NCBI GenBank assembly: GCA_037447655.1
Contig: JBBHKE010002000.1
Span: 54,230-118,229 of the forward strand
Direction of reading: 5' to 3'
DNA length: 64,000 nt
Source of the DNA: Zygnema cylindricum
Taxonomy: Eukaryota; Streptophyta; Zygnematophyceae; Zygnematales; Zygnemataceae
In this document: piece after piece, positions 20,698 through 31,721 of the stretch
Numbering within the stretch: position 1 is the first letter of the stretch
How the letters are laid out: every line of letters begins with the position of its first letter
Notes under the pieces: generated by a model
Database searches by the model: none
What the model was told of the DNA's origin: nothing
The model's input: the letters and a program-made list of their open reading frames with translations, nothing else
Translations under genes and position numbers: made by a program

Positions 20698-21420
20698 ATG
20701 CATATGTGTCGTGACAGGCACCTCTTCACTAAGCTAAGAAAGATCCCTACTATGGAAATAGGGTATGGGGATGGGATAGTAGTTACCACAGATCTAGTGG
20801 GATCGGTAGATCTGAAAGTCTTAGTGGAGGGTAAGACTTCTATTCTCACCTTCTCAGATGTGCTCTACATTCCTCAGTTCAGTAAGAATCTTGTGTCTAC
20901 TTCTGTATTAGATGACAAGGATTTTGATACCTTCACTAGAAAGGGAGTCTTTACAGCTAAGTATGAAGATGAAGTCTACTTCACATCTGATAAGGGCAGC
21001 CAAAGAATGTTTAGGCTTAACCTGAGTAATGAAAAGAAGAGTGCTTACTATGGTGGTGTTCCAAGCTTGATGATCTGGCATAAGCGTTTGGGACATGTGC
21101 ATTTTGATAGATTGAGGGAAATGAAGAAGCTGGGTGTAGTAGAGGGCATTCAGTTTGGGGATAATGAGATGATTGATGATTGTAGTGGCTGTGCCCAAGG
21201 AAAGGCTCACAGACTTCCCTTTCCCAAAACTGCCACATATAGAGGTGAGAAAGTACTAGATCTGGTCCACACAGATATCTGGGGACCAGCAAGGGTGCCT
21301 TCAGTTGGGGGGAAGAGGTATATGTTGACAATTACCGATGATTGGTCCAGATATTCCAGAGTCTACTTCCTGAAAACAAAGTCTGAATCACCAAAATACT
21401 TTAAAGAATACAAAGCCTAG
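20698..21420 (+). CDS. Copia C protease-integrase segment of broken pol
   Basis: Open from 20626; the first ATG is 20698. Before it lies the protease active-site segment, reading DSSAS instead of the expected D[ST]GAS, so the protease is probably dead. Integrase follows with its HHCC zinc-binding region (WHKRLGHVH ... CSGCAQGKAH) and the first catalytic Asp in DLVHTDIWGP. TAG at 21418-21420 replaces the Trp of YKAW in related copies. The reading frame continues directly after it. Confidence 0.85.
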   Translation: MHMCRDRHLFTKLRKIPTMEIGYGDGIVVTTDLVGSVDLKVLVEGKTSILTFSDVLYIPQFSKNLVSTSVLDDKDFDTFTRKGVFTAKYEDEVYFTSDKGSQRMFRLNLSNEKKSAYYGGVPSLMIWHKRLGHVHFDRLREMKKLGVVEGIQFGDNEMIDDCSGCAQGKAHRLPFPKTATYRGEKVLDLVHTDIWGPARVPSVGGKRYMLTITDDWSRYSRVYFLKTKSESPKYFKEYKA

Positions 21421-21429
21421 AGTGAGAAG

Positions 21430-23715
21430 TTGCACGGAACCCCCATTAAGAGAATAAGGAGTGATAATGGGGGAGAGTACACCTCTAACCAGTTTGCAGA
21501 TTACTTGAGAGATGAGGGAGTTCAACATCAAAAAACTGTACCAAATAATCCAAAACAAAATGGGGTATCTGAGAGGTTAAACCGATCTTTGGGAGATAGT
21601 GTGTGCAGCATGTTGGCAAATAAGAAAATAGGAAGAAGATTTTGGGCAGAGGCCATGAACTGTGCTAACTACATTAAGAATAGAGTCCTCACCACAGTTG
21701 TTAAAGGAATGACCCCTTATGAGAGATGGGTTGGAAAGAAACCGAATGTTTCTCACTTGAAAGTATTTGGTAGTCAAGTTTACAGTCTTGACACAGATAA
21801 GAAAAACTGGAAACTAGATGCTAAAGGGAAAACGCGATATTTTGTGGGATATGATGAGGATGTCAAAGGATATAGAGTCTATGACTTAGCTAAACAAGAT
21901 ATCATTCGCGTAAAACATCTAGTTGTCATGGATGAATGGAAGTCTTTTGATCCCTTCAAATACACTAAGAAAATCAAAATCAGCTTTGAGTCCGAGAGTG
22001 AGGAAGACTTAGATCTTCCCAAAACGGTCACTAGTGAAAACATGATTGCAGATCCAGGGGAGATAAAAGGTGGGGAAGATATACCAAAATCTCCTCATAT
22101 TCCTACACCCTTTGAGGAGAGAGAGGAAGAGGAGTCAGAACCGGTTCCCATGGATAGGGGAGCTGATGAGACAGCTCGGAGGAATCCAAGGCTTCCCTCT
22201 ATTCCAACTTCGGACTTTGAGGGAGGACGGAGGAGCAGCAAAAGGCTTCAAGGAAAACAGGTTGCTTGCAAGGTAACAAAGCTTTCTCATCCAGATGAGG
22301 CTCAGTCATATTCGGAGGCAATGGACAGTCTAGAGAAAGAAAGGTGGGTTAGAGCCATAAATGATGAGATGGCTTCAATCATGGAGGCAAATACTTGGGA
22401 GCTGGTGGACTGTCCACCAGATAGAAAACCCATTGGGTGTAAATGGGTATTTAAACTGAAACTAAATCCAGATAACACCATTGAGAGATTTAAGGCTCGG
22501 CCGGTGGCAAAATGGTTCACTCAAAAAGAGGGGATAGATTATGAGGAGACCTTTGCTCCGGTAGTTCGATTCCCATCTGTAAGGATTCTCCTTAGTCTAG
22601 CAGCAGCGGAAGACATGGAAATTCACCAGATGGATATCAAAACCGCCTTCCTCAACGGTGAACTAGAGGAAAAAATCTTCATGCGGCAACCAGAAGGTTT
22701 TGTAGAGGAAGGAGAGGAAATCAGACTTATAAAGTCCTTATATGGACTAAAGCAGGCCCCCAGACAGTGGAATAAGAAACTAGATGAGTTTCTTACCAGT
22801 CTGGGGTATATTCGGATCAGTTCTGACCACTCTATTTACATGTTTGAGGATGAAAATGGTGTAATTTTTATTGCAATTTATGTGGATGATTTGCTGGTAT
22901 TGAGTAAGTCTATGGAGAAGATAAATAGGTTAAAGAAAGATCTGAGAAGTAGATTTGACATGAAAGATTTAGGAGAGGCTAAATATATTCTGGGAATTCA
23001 AATGGAAAGAGATAGGGAGAAGAGGATCATCAGACTTACACAGAAAGAGGCTATAGGAAATATGATAGAGAAATTTCAGATGGAGAATGCAAATAGTTGT
23101 ACCACTCCCATGGACCTAAAGATAGTCAGTGATGGGAGTGTAGAAGGAGATGTGATAATGCTAGATGATCAAATAAGTCCAGAGGAGAGGCAGTTTATGA
23201 AATCTATTCCTTACAGACAGGTTGTAGGAAGTCTGATTTACTTTATGAATTTTACCAGGCCTGACATACCTGCAGCAATTGGAGTCCTTAGAAGGAGTCT
23301 TAATGATCCTAGAATGAAAGACTGGGAGGCAGCCAAGAGGGTAATGAGATACCTGGTGGGAACTAGGGATCTATGGTTGCATTTGGGAGGAGAGCACACT
23401 GACATCACTACTTGGAGTGATGCCAGTTATGGTGATGCACCTATGAGAAGATGCACTTCTGGGTATGTATTGTATGTGGGGGAAGGTGCTTTTTGTTGGA
23501 GTACCAAGCAACAAAAGGTTGTTGCTCAGTCCACTAGGGAGGCTGAGTACATGGCCTCTTGTTATGCTGTGAAAGAGCTGATGTGGGTGAAGTCCTTGTT
23601 GCAAGAATTGGGGTACATGAAGAAGGGAGTACATGAAGTGTTTTGTGATAATCAGGCTGCAATTGCAATTGCAGCCAATCCAAAACACCATTTCAAGCTA
23701 AGCATATGGATATAA
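21430..23715 (+). CDS. Copia C integrase C-part, reverse transcriptase and RNase H
   Basis: 761 residues, open since 21421. The N-terminal part has the remaining integrase catalytic residues (RSDNGGEY Asp and NGVSER Glu). A linker rich in acidic residues leads to RT with MDIKTAFLNG, the QPEGFV segment and the YVDDLLVLS active site (about 22879-22905). RNase H carries WSDASYGD, EAEYMA and FCDNQAAIAI. A single-base deletion near 23694, against AAAGCAAAGCAT in B, shifts the frame so translation ends at 23715. The remaining RNase H tail lies out of frame at 23716-23878. RT residues VAKGF are changed to VAKWF. Confidence 0.9.
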   Translation: MHGTPIKRIRSDNGGEYTSNQFADYLRDEGVQHQKTVPNNPKQNGVSERLNRSLGDSVCSMLANKKIGRRFWAEAMNCANYIKNRVLTTVVKGMTPYERWVGKKPNVSHLKVFGSQVYSLDTDKKNWKLDAKGKTRYFVGYDEDVKGYRVYDLAKQDIIRVKHLVVMDEWKSFDPFKYTKKIKISFESESEEDLDLPKTVTSENMIADPGEIKGGEDIPKSPHIPTPFEEREEEESEPVPMDRGADETARRNPRLPSIPTSDFEGGRRSSKRLQGKQVACKVTKLSHPDEAQSYSEAMDSLEKERWVRAINDEMASIMEANTWELVDCPPDRKPIGCKWVFKLKLNPDNTIERFKARPVAKWFTQKEGIDYEETFAPVVRFPSVRILLSLAAAEDMEIHQMDIKTAFLNGELEEKIFMRQPEGFVEEGEEIRLIKSLYGLKQAPRQWNKKLDEFLTSLGYIRISSDHSIYMFEDENGVIFIAIYVDDLLVLSKSMEKINRLKKDLRSRFDMKDLGEAKYILGIQMERDREKRIIRLTQKEAIGNMIEKFQMENANSCTTPMDLKIVSDGSVEGDVIMLDDQISPEERQFMKSIPYRQVVGSLIYFMNFTRPDIPAAIGVLRRSLNDPRMKDWEAAKRVMRYLVGTRDLWLHLGGEHTDITTWSDASYGDAPMRRCTSGYVLYVGEGAFCWSTKQQKVVAQSTREAEYMASCYAVKELMWVKSLLQELGYMKKGVHEVFCDNQAAIAIAANPKHHFKLSIWI

Positions 23716-23880
23716 GATTGAGCTTTGTGAGGGAAAAAGTGGAAAATAAAATTGTGAATTTGGTGTATAGGAGTGATGGGGAAATGGTGGCTGATATGAT
23801 GACAAAGCCTGTGCCATCTCCCAAGCTAAAGTATTGTAGAGAAAAATTAGGATTAAAACAAAAAATAAAATTAGACTAGA

Positions 23881-23892
23881 AAATAAAGGGAG
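23881..23892 (+). other. Polypurine tract of Copia C
   Basis: AAATAAAGGGAG directly precedes the 3' LTR and is the expected plus-strand priming site. The same position is AAATAAGGGGAG in A, B and E (sense strand). Confidence 0.7.
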
Positions 23893-24874
23893 TGTTGAAA
23901 TCACTAGATTTATGGGAGATATTTTCTAGGTCTTAATTAAAATAAAAATGAAAAGCAAAGGCAGTCTGCCTCCACCTTCTCCCTCTAGCCCCCATACTTG
24001 TTGCAGTCACTGAAGGAGAGAGAGGGCGGTGGAGCCATGGTTGCCTTAGCTCCATAGGCAGGGCTTAAGAGTGACATAAGTCACTCTCAACCAAAAAGGT
24101 TGAGTCTGACAGGACTCGAACCTCCGACCGGTAGGGCGAGGCATAGCCGTCAACCCTTACCAGTCTGTCGTAGTAGTCCATTAGGATACATAGGGCTCGA
24201 CAGCTATTTAAGCAATAGATAGACGACTAATCCGATTAACGGAATTACAAATAGGATACATAGAAACAAGTTGGGGAATTAAGTGCGCACGAAACAAATG
24301 TACCGGACATTTGTTTTTGAACGGCTGGGAATTAAAGCCGGTTTGGATCCAACGGCCCGCACCATTGCCGGGATCCCTGAATGGCCGTTTTGGCGGTTTG
24401 CGGATGTAACATGACCTATCGACACGTGGCAAGATATCATTGGGAAGCAAGAATCCCGGGGAGCATAAGGGCAAGTCCAAAGGAGACAGACGTCCACTCC
24501 ATGGCCTTGTCGTACACTAGCCGTACAGAAAGTACATCGGCCATATTACTTGTCTGTACTGAACAATCTTCTGATTGGTTCGTACATCAGTAGATAGGGG
24601 TTGTGAGAGGGGTTTAGAACTTTGAGGATTGAGGAGGTAGCCGCCTCTCTCGCAACAAGCTTGTATATATATTGGCATCTTTTGCCACTTGATAATTAAT
24701 CACTTGGTAAGGCGTTTTCAGTGATTCTTTTTGCTGTGTCCAATCTGCACAGGGGTGTAGTCAAGTAACCTATTTGTCTGCTAGGGTAGCAGTTGCTCTC
24801 GTTGAAAGTGGGTTAGTCAAAAACTACCTAGAGGCTTCCTCATTCTTGGTCTAAATGGAGGACACAGAATTGCA
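23893..24874 (+). repeat. 3' LTR of Copia C
   Basis: 982 bp, nearly identical to 18558-19544. A small deletion removes the HP2 region (TGCTGTGTCCAATC), but HP3 CTGCAC-AGGG-GTGTAG is intact here where the 5' copy is damaged. Terminal ATGGAGGACACAGAATTGCA is retained. Confidence 0.9.
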
Positions 24875-26007
24875 AAAGCCAGCTTTCCCACTCTCTTCCT
24901 TCCATTTATAAATATTACAAGAGAGGTAGTGGGAAGACTAGTTCCCCCCCTCCCTCCCTAAAGTAGAGGTCGAAAAAGTCAAAATTTTAGATAACTGAAA
25001 TCGACATTTTTTTTTTCAAAATCTGATTACCTAACGCCTGACGCGGTTATGTGACGCTCCTTGATTGTTACGCGTTACCCGATACGCGTTTACGAAAATA
25101 TAAGTTAACTGAAAGTCGATTTCCCGGGACTAGTTGTACTCGCCCGTAGCCGCATAAGTACAAAACTACAACGTTTATTTTTATTAGTATTAAACACTTA
25201 TTAGTGTTGATGAAAAATTATAATCAATAATACTATTTAATGTAAAGAGACGTGGTTGGTTGTGGTCCACGTCTTTAAATGACGTTGTTAACTCTATTTT
25301 TTGATTTTTGGCTATAAATAGTAGCGTCTTTAACATTAATAACAATGAGCGGTGTAGTGGTACATCTCTCTTTGCGAAAAAATTGTTCGTGTATCTCTTC
25401 TTTTTCCTATTTTGACTTTTTGCAATCTTTTTTGACGAATATTTTTTTTCCTCGACAATCACCTCCCTCAAGAGATTTTTTCCTACTTTTGCGTGTAACT
25501 CTTAGAGTAATGTTTAAAATCTTATATTAATGTTTATTCTCTCGCAAATATAAATTTTTCGCGACAGTTTTTGGACGGTTTTTCTTTCGACTACGATAAT
25601 ATCTTATGAATTATGCAAACAAAGTAAAGTTTAATTATGAATGCTTAAAAAAATATCTTAGTTTTTTATATGGAAAACAATTAGCAAAAAACACTTTGTG
25701 ATAAGCAAAAAAAACAAAAATTCTTCTGTGATATCAAATATACAAATAAACAAATCACAACAAAGAAATCCTCGTCCTATTTTCGACTTTATTATACAAA
25801 TTCTCAACCTCAAATTTGGAAATTACACAAAATCTTTAAGTTCAAATTTGGTATAGATAATACGCTTTTTAAAAATAAGCAATCCGGTTTAAAAAAAAAG
25901 ATAAACACTAGAAAAATTGTGAAATATAACAAATATTTAAAGGAAAAAAAAAAACAATATAACTAATACTAAAAAAATAACAATAATTGAAAAAGAAATT
26001 AAAAAAT
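24875..26007. other. AT-rich unique spacer with an isolated promoter-like motif
   Basis: No convincing gene. At 25205 a TGTTGATG sequence begins a stretch with an inverted repeat GACGTGG...CCACGTC (about 25246-25273) and TATAAATA at 25313-25320. An ATG (25345) opens a 61-codon ORF of unrecognised sequence. This could be part of another LTR promoter or a degraded gene. The rest to 26007 is low-complexity AT DNA. Confidence 0.35.
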
Positions 26008-26575
26008 TGAAACTCGGTGGCCTCTATTAGCCCACATAATTTACAGTGTATAAAAGACCTCTAAGAAAATGCTTGCCCCTTCCCCTTTCCCACTTAATAA
26101 GTGCCACCCTGGCACACAAGTATTTTGACCACCCTCACTCTTGTGAGGGCACGGCCTCACCCCACTCCCCTAAGCCGAACGCAAAAAGAATCACTGAATT
26201 TGCTCCCCTGAGCAGTTAGTTATCAATGGTCAAAGATGATCTTTATAGTTACAATCTCTCTCAAACAGAGGTGGCTAAATTTCTCTAAGTTGTAGGTTGC
26301 CTACTCACGGCTACCTACTACTAAACCCTGCACCAATAGGAATACTGGCTAGAACGAGAAGGCACATTAGCCGTTATACTTTTTATACAGTCATTGTACG
26401 ACATGGCTTTCAAGGTGACGCCTGTCAGATCGGGAGCCAGGGTTCCTCCTCCCATCTTCTCCGGTGCAAATTTGTGGCGCCACGTGGCATCGCGTGACGC
26501 TACCCTCTAAAACCGCCAAAAGTTCATTCCGGGTTGGCGGATGCAACGAAGGTCGTCCGATTAAATATATTTACA
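26008..26575 (-). repeat. Truncated Copia LTR remnant F3
   Basis: Minus-strand reading ends ATAGAGGCCACCGAGTTTCA, the terminal block of the family with the gag ATG changed to ATA. Leader hairpins are clear: HP1 TGCTC-AGGG-GAGCA (26201-26214), HP3 CCCTCAC-AAGA-GTGAGGG (26132-26149) and HP4 GTGCCA-GGG-TGGCAC (26101-26115). CACGTGG lies near 26481. The U3 start is missing. Confidence 0.65.
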
Positions 26576-26897
26576 CGGTTTGGATTCGCGTCCGTGCATG
26601 AATCGTTTCACATGCGCCTTTTTGCCAGTTTGTTCCATTAAATGAATTAGCCGTCGCGTAACCTTTTATATAATTATCAAACCCAAAACGTGTAGCGAAT
26701 CTTGAGCGACTTATCAGATAGAGCGGCATGCTTTTTGAACTATGTAGGCAAGACCAACTGTTTTGGTAAAATGTCATTTATTCCAATCTGCCACCTTCCG
26801 ACCAAGGAGGCATCATTGGTTTTCTCTGATCTTCTCTCTCTTTAGAGTCTAACTAAAATAGATAAGTGAACTATTAATTACTATTTTTCAAGAAAAA
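26576..26897. other. Unassigned spacer beside the hAT relic
   Basis: No ORF, RNA gene or repeat recognised. It may include the 3' end of the hAT element, whose terminal repeat I could not locate. Confidence 0.25.
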
Positions 26898-28457
26898 CTA
26901 TGTGTTTAAAAGGTATCGGTTGGATCTAACACACAAAAGATCACTAATAATTGAAGCCGATAGTGAGCTCCTTTTTTTTGTGATCGTGTTCCTGACATCC
27001 AAAAAATTGCATTCAGACATGGAGCTAGAAGCTAGAATAGCTACAATGTATCTAGCGATACAAACTAGAATAGGAAGTCCTCCATCTTTCAGACGTACAC
27101 TTGATTTTTTTTTCCACCATTCAAGTATGTTAAAGTCCAATCTTTCGTCGCTGGTTAATTTTAAAACAAACTAAAGTTTCAATTCATCATTAACGAGCAT
27201 TTTTTTGTCGGTGGTAATAAGAACCTCGTTTTTGTCATCGCTCTCACCAAATATTTTGTGGAAACCGTCCATACTTTAGGATGTTTTTCGTTTTTCTGGT
27301 ATACGATGAAGACTACCGAAATAAACGTCATTTCTGAGGAGGTCGTTTGCGAGTTCTCGAAGTTTGACCCTCGCGCTTCAATTTCGGTTTTCGATACCCC
27401 TATTATTTCAAGCCTTTGTTTTTGTCGGAGATCTAAAAGAGCCGCGACAATTTGATACTCGTGAATGCCCCACTTCGGTAATGCAAATTCATAAGAAGTT
27501 CTTTCGGTTTTTGCAAGTTTGGGGAATCGGTGGGGCATTGTTTTTCACCGTCATTGTAATATGTTTTTCCTATATTACAGTGGTTATAGAGAGACCATAG
27601 CTCAAACACAACCAAATGTAAAGTTAGTTCTTTGAATTCTTCCGGCTTTAGGGTCGCTTTTTGAAACCTTTACAAAAATCGTATATGTTCGGTAAGATGA
27701 GTCTTATCGATACAAGCAAAAAGTATCAATTTATTTTTTGCTTGAGCGATTGATCCTATCTCGTTGAATGCATCGTAAATACTCTTAAGCATTCGGAGCA
27801 AAGAATTCCACCGCGTTACGTTTTCTTGTTTTAAAGTGTTCTTCAAAAGATTTTGTAAATTACTCTGTTTGAAAAACGTGACTCGTGATTTACAAGCGTA
27901 AATTAGATCAAAAAATCACGAACTTCCACATATTATTTGTATTTTTTAGAAGTTCCGCTCTTATTTAAAATCGTTGTCACAATTATAGCAACTTTATGGT
28001 CCGCGCAAGATATCCAAGTAAACATACTCGGTAGACCTTAACACGCACACATGTTAGAGCCACTGTCGCTCAGAGCAACACAGCGGTTTTCCAAAACACC
28101 AAAATTTGACATTTCAAATTTGGTCAAACAATTTTTGAAAGTTGTTAAAACATTTTCCGTGGTATGTTTTTCCTCCGGAAAATGATGGGCTTTAAGCGTC
28201 CGTGCATGAATTTTAAATTCTTTGTCAATAAAACGAGCGGTTACTGACATGAATGAGGTAAATTTTATTGTCTTGGTCCATATATTTGTCGTAAATGCGA
28301 CGAAAATATTGCTATTGATATTTTCTGTAAGTTTTCGGATGATCAAACTACGAATATATTTCGTAGAAGATTTAATGTAGTTTTTTACGCTATTGACGGA
28401 CGGGAGTGGTTGGTCGATGTCAACAATTTTGTTGGACGAAACCTCAACATCAAACAA
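26898..28457 (-). pseudogene. hAT transposase, broken
   Basis: Two recognisable parts. At 28457-28038 a segment with TNIWTKTIKFTSFMSVTARF, a FPEEKHTTENV-type region and ALSDSGSNM corresponds to the RNase H-like catalytic core of plant hAT transposases, the last motif normally carrying a catalytic Asp. At 27140-26898 DFNILEWWKKK, LASSSMSECNF and RSSLSASIISDLLC match the C-terminal hATC dimerisation domain. The middle (27538-27179) is a frame-shifted remnant. Stops and frameshifts separate the parts, and no BED zinc finger was seen upstream. Confidence 0.75.
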
Positions 28458-28568
28458 TGTTGGACAAAATGCTTGAAAACCTTGAAAAAAAAAAACAATA
28501 AGAAAATATCATACAATTATTAACCATGATCAATAAAGAAAGTTTCTACCATGATTTCCACTGATTTA

Positions 28569-28792
28569 TTAACCAATAATTACTACACGTCGCGTGGAAT
28601 TGACATAGTAATTTGATATATTTGTGGAAACATGGTATAAAATGCATAATTAGGACTTTGCAATAATGTACAACTTATGAGTAAGCCAATAATTACGATA
28701 TGTCGCGTGATACTAACATAATAATTTGCATTTTTATGGAAACACCGTATAAAGTGCATAATTAACACTGTACAATAGAGTACGATTTGCGG
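28569..28792. repeat. Direct tandem duplication, unit about 112 bp
   Basis: About 28569-28680 and 28681-28792 align: CCAATAATTAC, GTCGCGTG, TAATTTG, GGAAAC and GCATAATTA occur in the same order and spacing. Divergence is moderate, so the duplication is old. It lies in the presumed 5' untranslated part of the hAT element. Confidence 0.65.
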
Positions 28793-29113
28793 CCCTTATC
28801 TTCAAGTAAGATTTGCGGAATGAATTGTGTTAGTACCGTGTCATATTTGTGACTTAATCATGATGTCACGTACTTCCACGATACAAAGAGTACAAAGTAC
28901 AATAATGTTAGATAGTATGGACAGTACAAAACCTTCAATTTTTTTCATTTTTTGCTTACCCGACCGTAACCTTTTTTTTTTTTTTTTTTTTGTGAATCAC
29001 CCGCCCGAATCTGCCCGGCCCTTCAAATTTGGCATCCGAATCCGTTCCGGATTCGACGCGGACGTCGGGTAACAGTCGGTTACGGTTTCGGGTACCCGTT
29101 TGCGAACCTCTGC

Positions 29114-29448
29114 CCTAAAGCCAAACCTAAATTTTTTTGATGTATCGGCACATCGCCGTCTCGTCCCATTTGTCACATCGACAATGTATCGTATCGTATC
29201 GCATCAACACATTGGCATCGGCAAACCGCGTAGCATCAAAAAAACCGCGTACGATGTGCCTATCCATCCGTACGAAAGTGTCAGGCAATCCGATGCGATC
29301 CGCATCTCTACAGCAGCGCACCATAAGACTACCAACGAACTTTAAACCGAAGGGACTTTTTTGTCGGCGGGGGGGGGGGGCCCCGAATCCAGCGTGAACC
29401 AGTCCCGTGATCTGGCCTCTCTCTCTGCTTCTGTTTTTCACTTTTTAT
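29114..29448. other. Unassigned spacer with short GTATC/CATCG runs
   Basis: Contains a CGTATCGTATCGCATC run near 29190-29206 and a G10 tract near 29370. Overlapping ORFs on both strands look spurious. No family recognised. Confidence 0.25.
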
Positions 29449-29473
29449 GACACCTGTGCGGTCAGAAGCTCCA

Positions 29474-29570
29474 TAGTACAGTACATAGTACAGCACATAG
29501 TACAGTAGACAGTACAGTACACAGTACAGTACATAGTACAGTACACAGTACAGTACATAGTACAGTACAT
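29474..29570. repeat. GTAC-based tandem repeat
   Basis: Short near-palindromic units of the AGTACAGTACATAGTACAG type repeat about nine times over roughly 97 bp. Each unit contains GTAC cores. Such a tract can fold on itself and is likely length-variable. Confidence 0.75.
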
Positions 29571-29708
29571 TTCTTTCCAGTCTCTGGCTGTGGCGACTTT
29601 TGAATTGGTATTTCGACATTCGTTACACGTTGAAAAAATATGTAACGTAGCTAGTACAAAAAAGTTACTATGATACCCTTTTAAAGTACGATGACGTATC
29701 TTTGAAAG

Positions 29709-30276
29709 TACACCGCCAATCGCTATTAGCGTAGTGTACGCTAATTCCGTCCCGCTTTTTTTTTATTATTATTCTCCAATAGCGTAGCTTATTCTATTTT
29801 TTTCTGTACGCCATTTAGGGTTATTTTCCAAGCACCGTACAAAATGGAAGTACGTCATCTTTTAAATAGTGTGGTGTACGGTCATAGTCAAACCGTACAA
29901 CAACGTACATTTTTAAGTGAAAAAGTACAATTCATTATGTTTAGTAGCCGCGGATGCATGAGAATGTGCGGTCTAAAAAGGGGATCAAATCGGGTTGTAA
30001 AATATGACGTTCGCATATATTCGTCCAGCAACCACGTTTCGACTGTGTGAACGTACGATTTGTGTACGATTTGTCAGATTTTGTACAAATACCTATATTA
30101 GTGTAAGCATGTTTGCGACCGACATTTACTTTTTTCAAAGACCTACATTAGAATTATTAAACAATTAGAATGTATGCTTTTTTTTTCAAAATTTTCAAAT
30201 TCTTAATTAGCGTAAACCACGGTAATTATTCATATACGCTAAAGAAACTTCTACGCTAATAGCGATTGGCGGTGTA
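29709..30276. mobile_element. MITE copy 1 with terminal inverted repeats
   Basis: Starts TACACCGCCAATCGCTATT and ends with its inverse complement, giving terminal inverted repeats of about 26 bp (to TAGCGTA). The element is 568 bp including TA at both ends, which could be a 2 bp target duplication of the mariner/Stowaway kind. It contains many GTAC motifs and no ORF of note. Another full copy lies inverted at 41294-41845, with diverged ones at 36068-36627 and around 36696. Confidence 0.75.
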
Positions 30277-31721
30277 CCTTTTAGTTTCAACAGTCTATTC
30301 AAAAGAGAAGCATCCGTCACCATGTCGGATGACGTCGAAATAGATAACGTTTGAGAGAAAGTACCTGGACAAAGAAAGCTTCTTTAACAAGATTCCTTAC
30401 AGATTGGCTAGTTTTACATTCCTCAGAGCATTAACCGCCATGGTTTATTCTCCTCTCTCCCTCCACAGATGCATTCCCTTTTCTCCAGACCGGTCCACCA
30501 AATTCTTTTCCCAGAAGCTGCCATACTACAGAAAAAACATCAACAAACAAAAAGAAAGAAAAGAAAAAGGGACGAGGATACAGAAAACAGCAAGGGAGAC
30601 AGCGAGACCCCTTCTAAAAAAATCTCTAAACTTAAAAAAGTTCATGTCATCACGAGAGCAATGATGGGAAACCAAACAAAATCTTTCACCTCTGCCAGCA
30701 TTTGGCTTCCTTTCATTATCCTTTTGATCGAAACTACGTTTTCCTGCACATTAATTATATATTTATTACTTAAACATGGTAAAGAAACTTCCCCGAAAGG
30801 ACTCTTCACTAAAAAGTAGAGAGTACAGAAAAATACCAACAAAAAATGAAAAGCCATTCCAAACAAATTATCACTCGATCGAATTCACCGAATTCGGAGG
30901 AATCCAACGTGACATGTGACAGTTCTATCACAAAAAACATTATATAATCCAGCTTCACCAAAGATATGTAAAGTAAGTTTTTTGATAAAGGCATAGCAAT
31001 AAAATTTAATTCAAAGCACAAACAACAAAAATCACCCAAAAACAAATTCAGATTACAAAATCATCTGCGCCATCTTCTCGTCGAAAGCAAAAAAAAATCC
31101 ACGAAGCAAAACAGCCGAGACAGGATAAAACAACTGAGACTTTTTCACTTCTTCTAAAATTTTACAAAACAAAAACAGCTATCACTTTCCTACAGTGATA
31201 AAGACAAACTTATTCCTCCCCATCTCATATGTTACATAAAGAAACTCTTTCACCTATTCACATTCTTATATTCTCTAATCTAGGAAAACTCTACCAACTC
31301 TATTAACTGTACAGAAAATAAATTTGACTCAAAATTGATACACTCAAAAATGATACAATTCCCACATTTTCTTCTTCCACACCTAAAAGTCTTATTGTAT
31401 AAACCCCCTGCGCTGTTGTAAACCTTTTCCCATTTAAAACATTCCTGACCTCTCTTCGAAATATCTTTTTAATCTGTTAAACAACCATAAAGATTAATAA
31501 GAGCAATCCACTAACACCCAAACAAATAAAAGAATTCCACTCTAAAATGGGAAACAACTTCTACGATTTGTAATCGCTTTCTTTTTTCATCTTCCCTTCT
31601 CTCCTTCTTAGACCCAAAATTTACTCCTCTGCTCCTAGTTTACAAAGATTCAACTAGGATATACAAAAACTTAAAAAGTCGAAGAAAACTCGCGAAAAAA
31701 AACAAGAAAAACATAAAAAGA
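30277..31721. other. AT-rich region downstream of the EAR-motif gene, one unclear ORF
   Basis: A plus-strand ORF at 30469-30819 (116 codons) has a basic run KKRKRDEDTE and a hydrophobic stretch near its end, but matches nothing I recognise. On the minus strand a possible splice acceptor (ATTAATGTGCAG, near 30745) precedes a short open stretch. This could be 3' sequence of the minus-strand gene at 31722-32786, but I cannot show it. Confidence 0.25.

Larger units (their letters stand above)
18558..24874 (+). mobile_element. Copia LTR retrotransposon C, best preserved copy
   Basis: LTRs at 18558-19544 and 23893-24874 enclose gag-pol on the plus strand. Flanks AAAGT (18553-18557) and AAAGC (24875-24879) match at 4 of 5 positions. 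Only two nonsense codons (20623 and 21418) and one single-base frameshift (about 23694) separate it from a complete reading frame. The LTRs are very similar, consistent with it being one of the younger copies. Confidence 0.94.
26898..29113 (-). mobile_element. Degenerate hAT DNA transposon
   Basis: Transposase remnants on the minus strand (26898-28457) lie downstream of a possible terminus near 29113, where the minus strand reads CAGAGGTTCGCAAACGGG, hAT-like in form. The stretch behind it is rich in CGGGT/ACCCG motifs, common near hAT ends. I found neither the opposite terminal repeat nor an 8 bp target duplication, so the borders are provisional. Confidence 0.6.

Noticed and set aside
29844-30050. 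68-codon ORF within MITE copy 1
   Set aside because: Not conserved in the inverted copy at 41294-41845; MITEs have no coding role.
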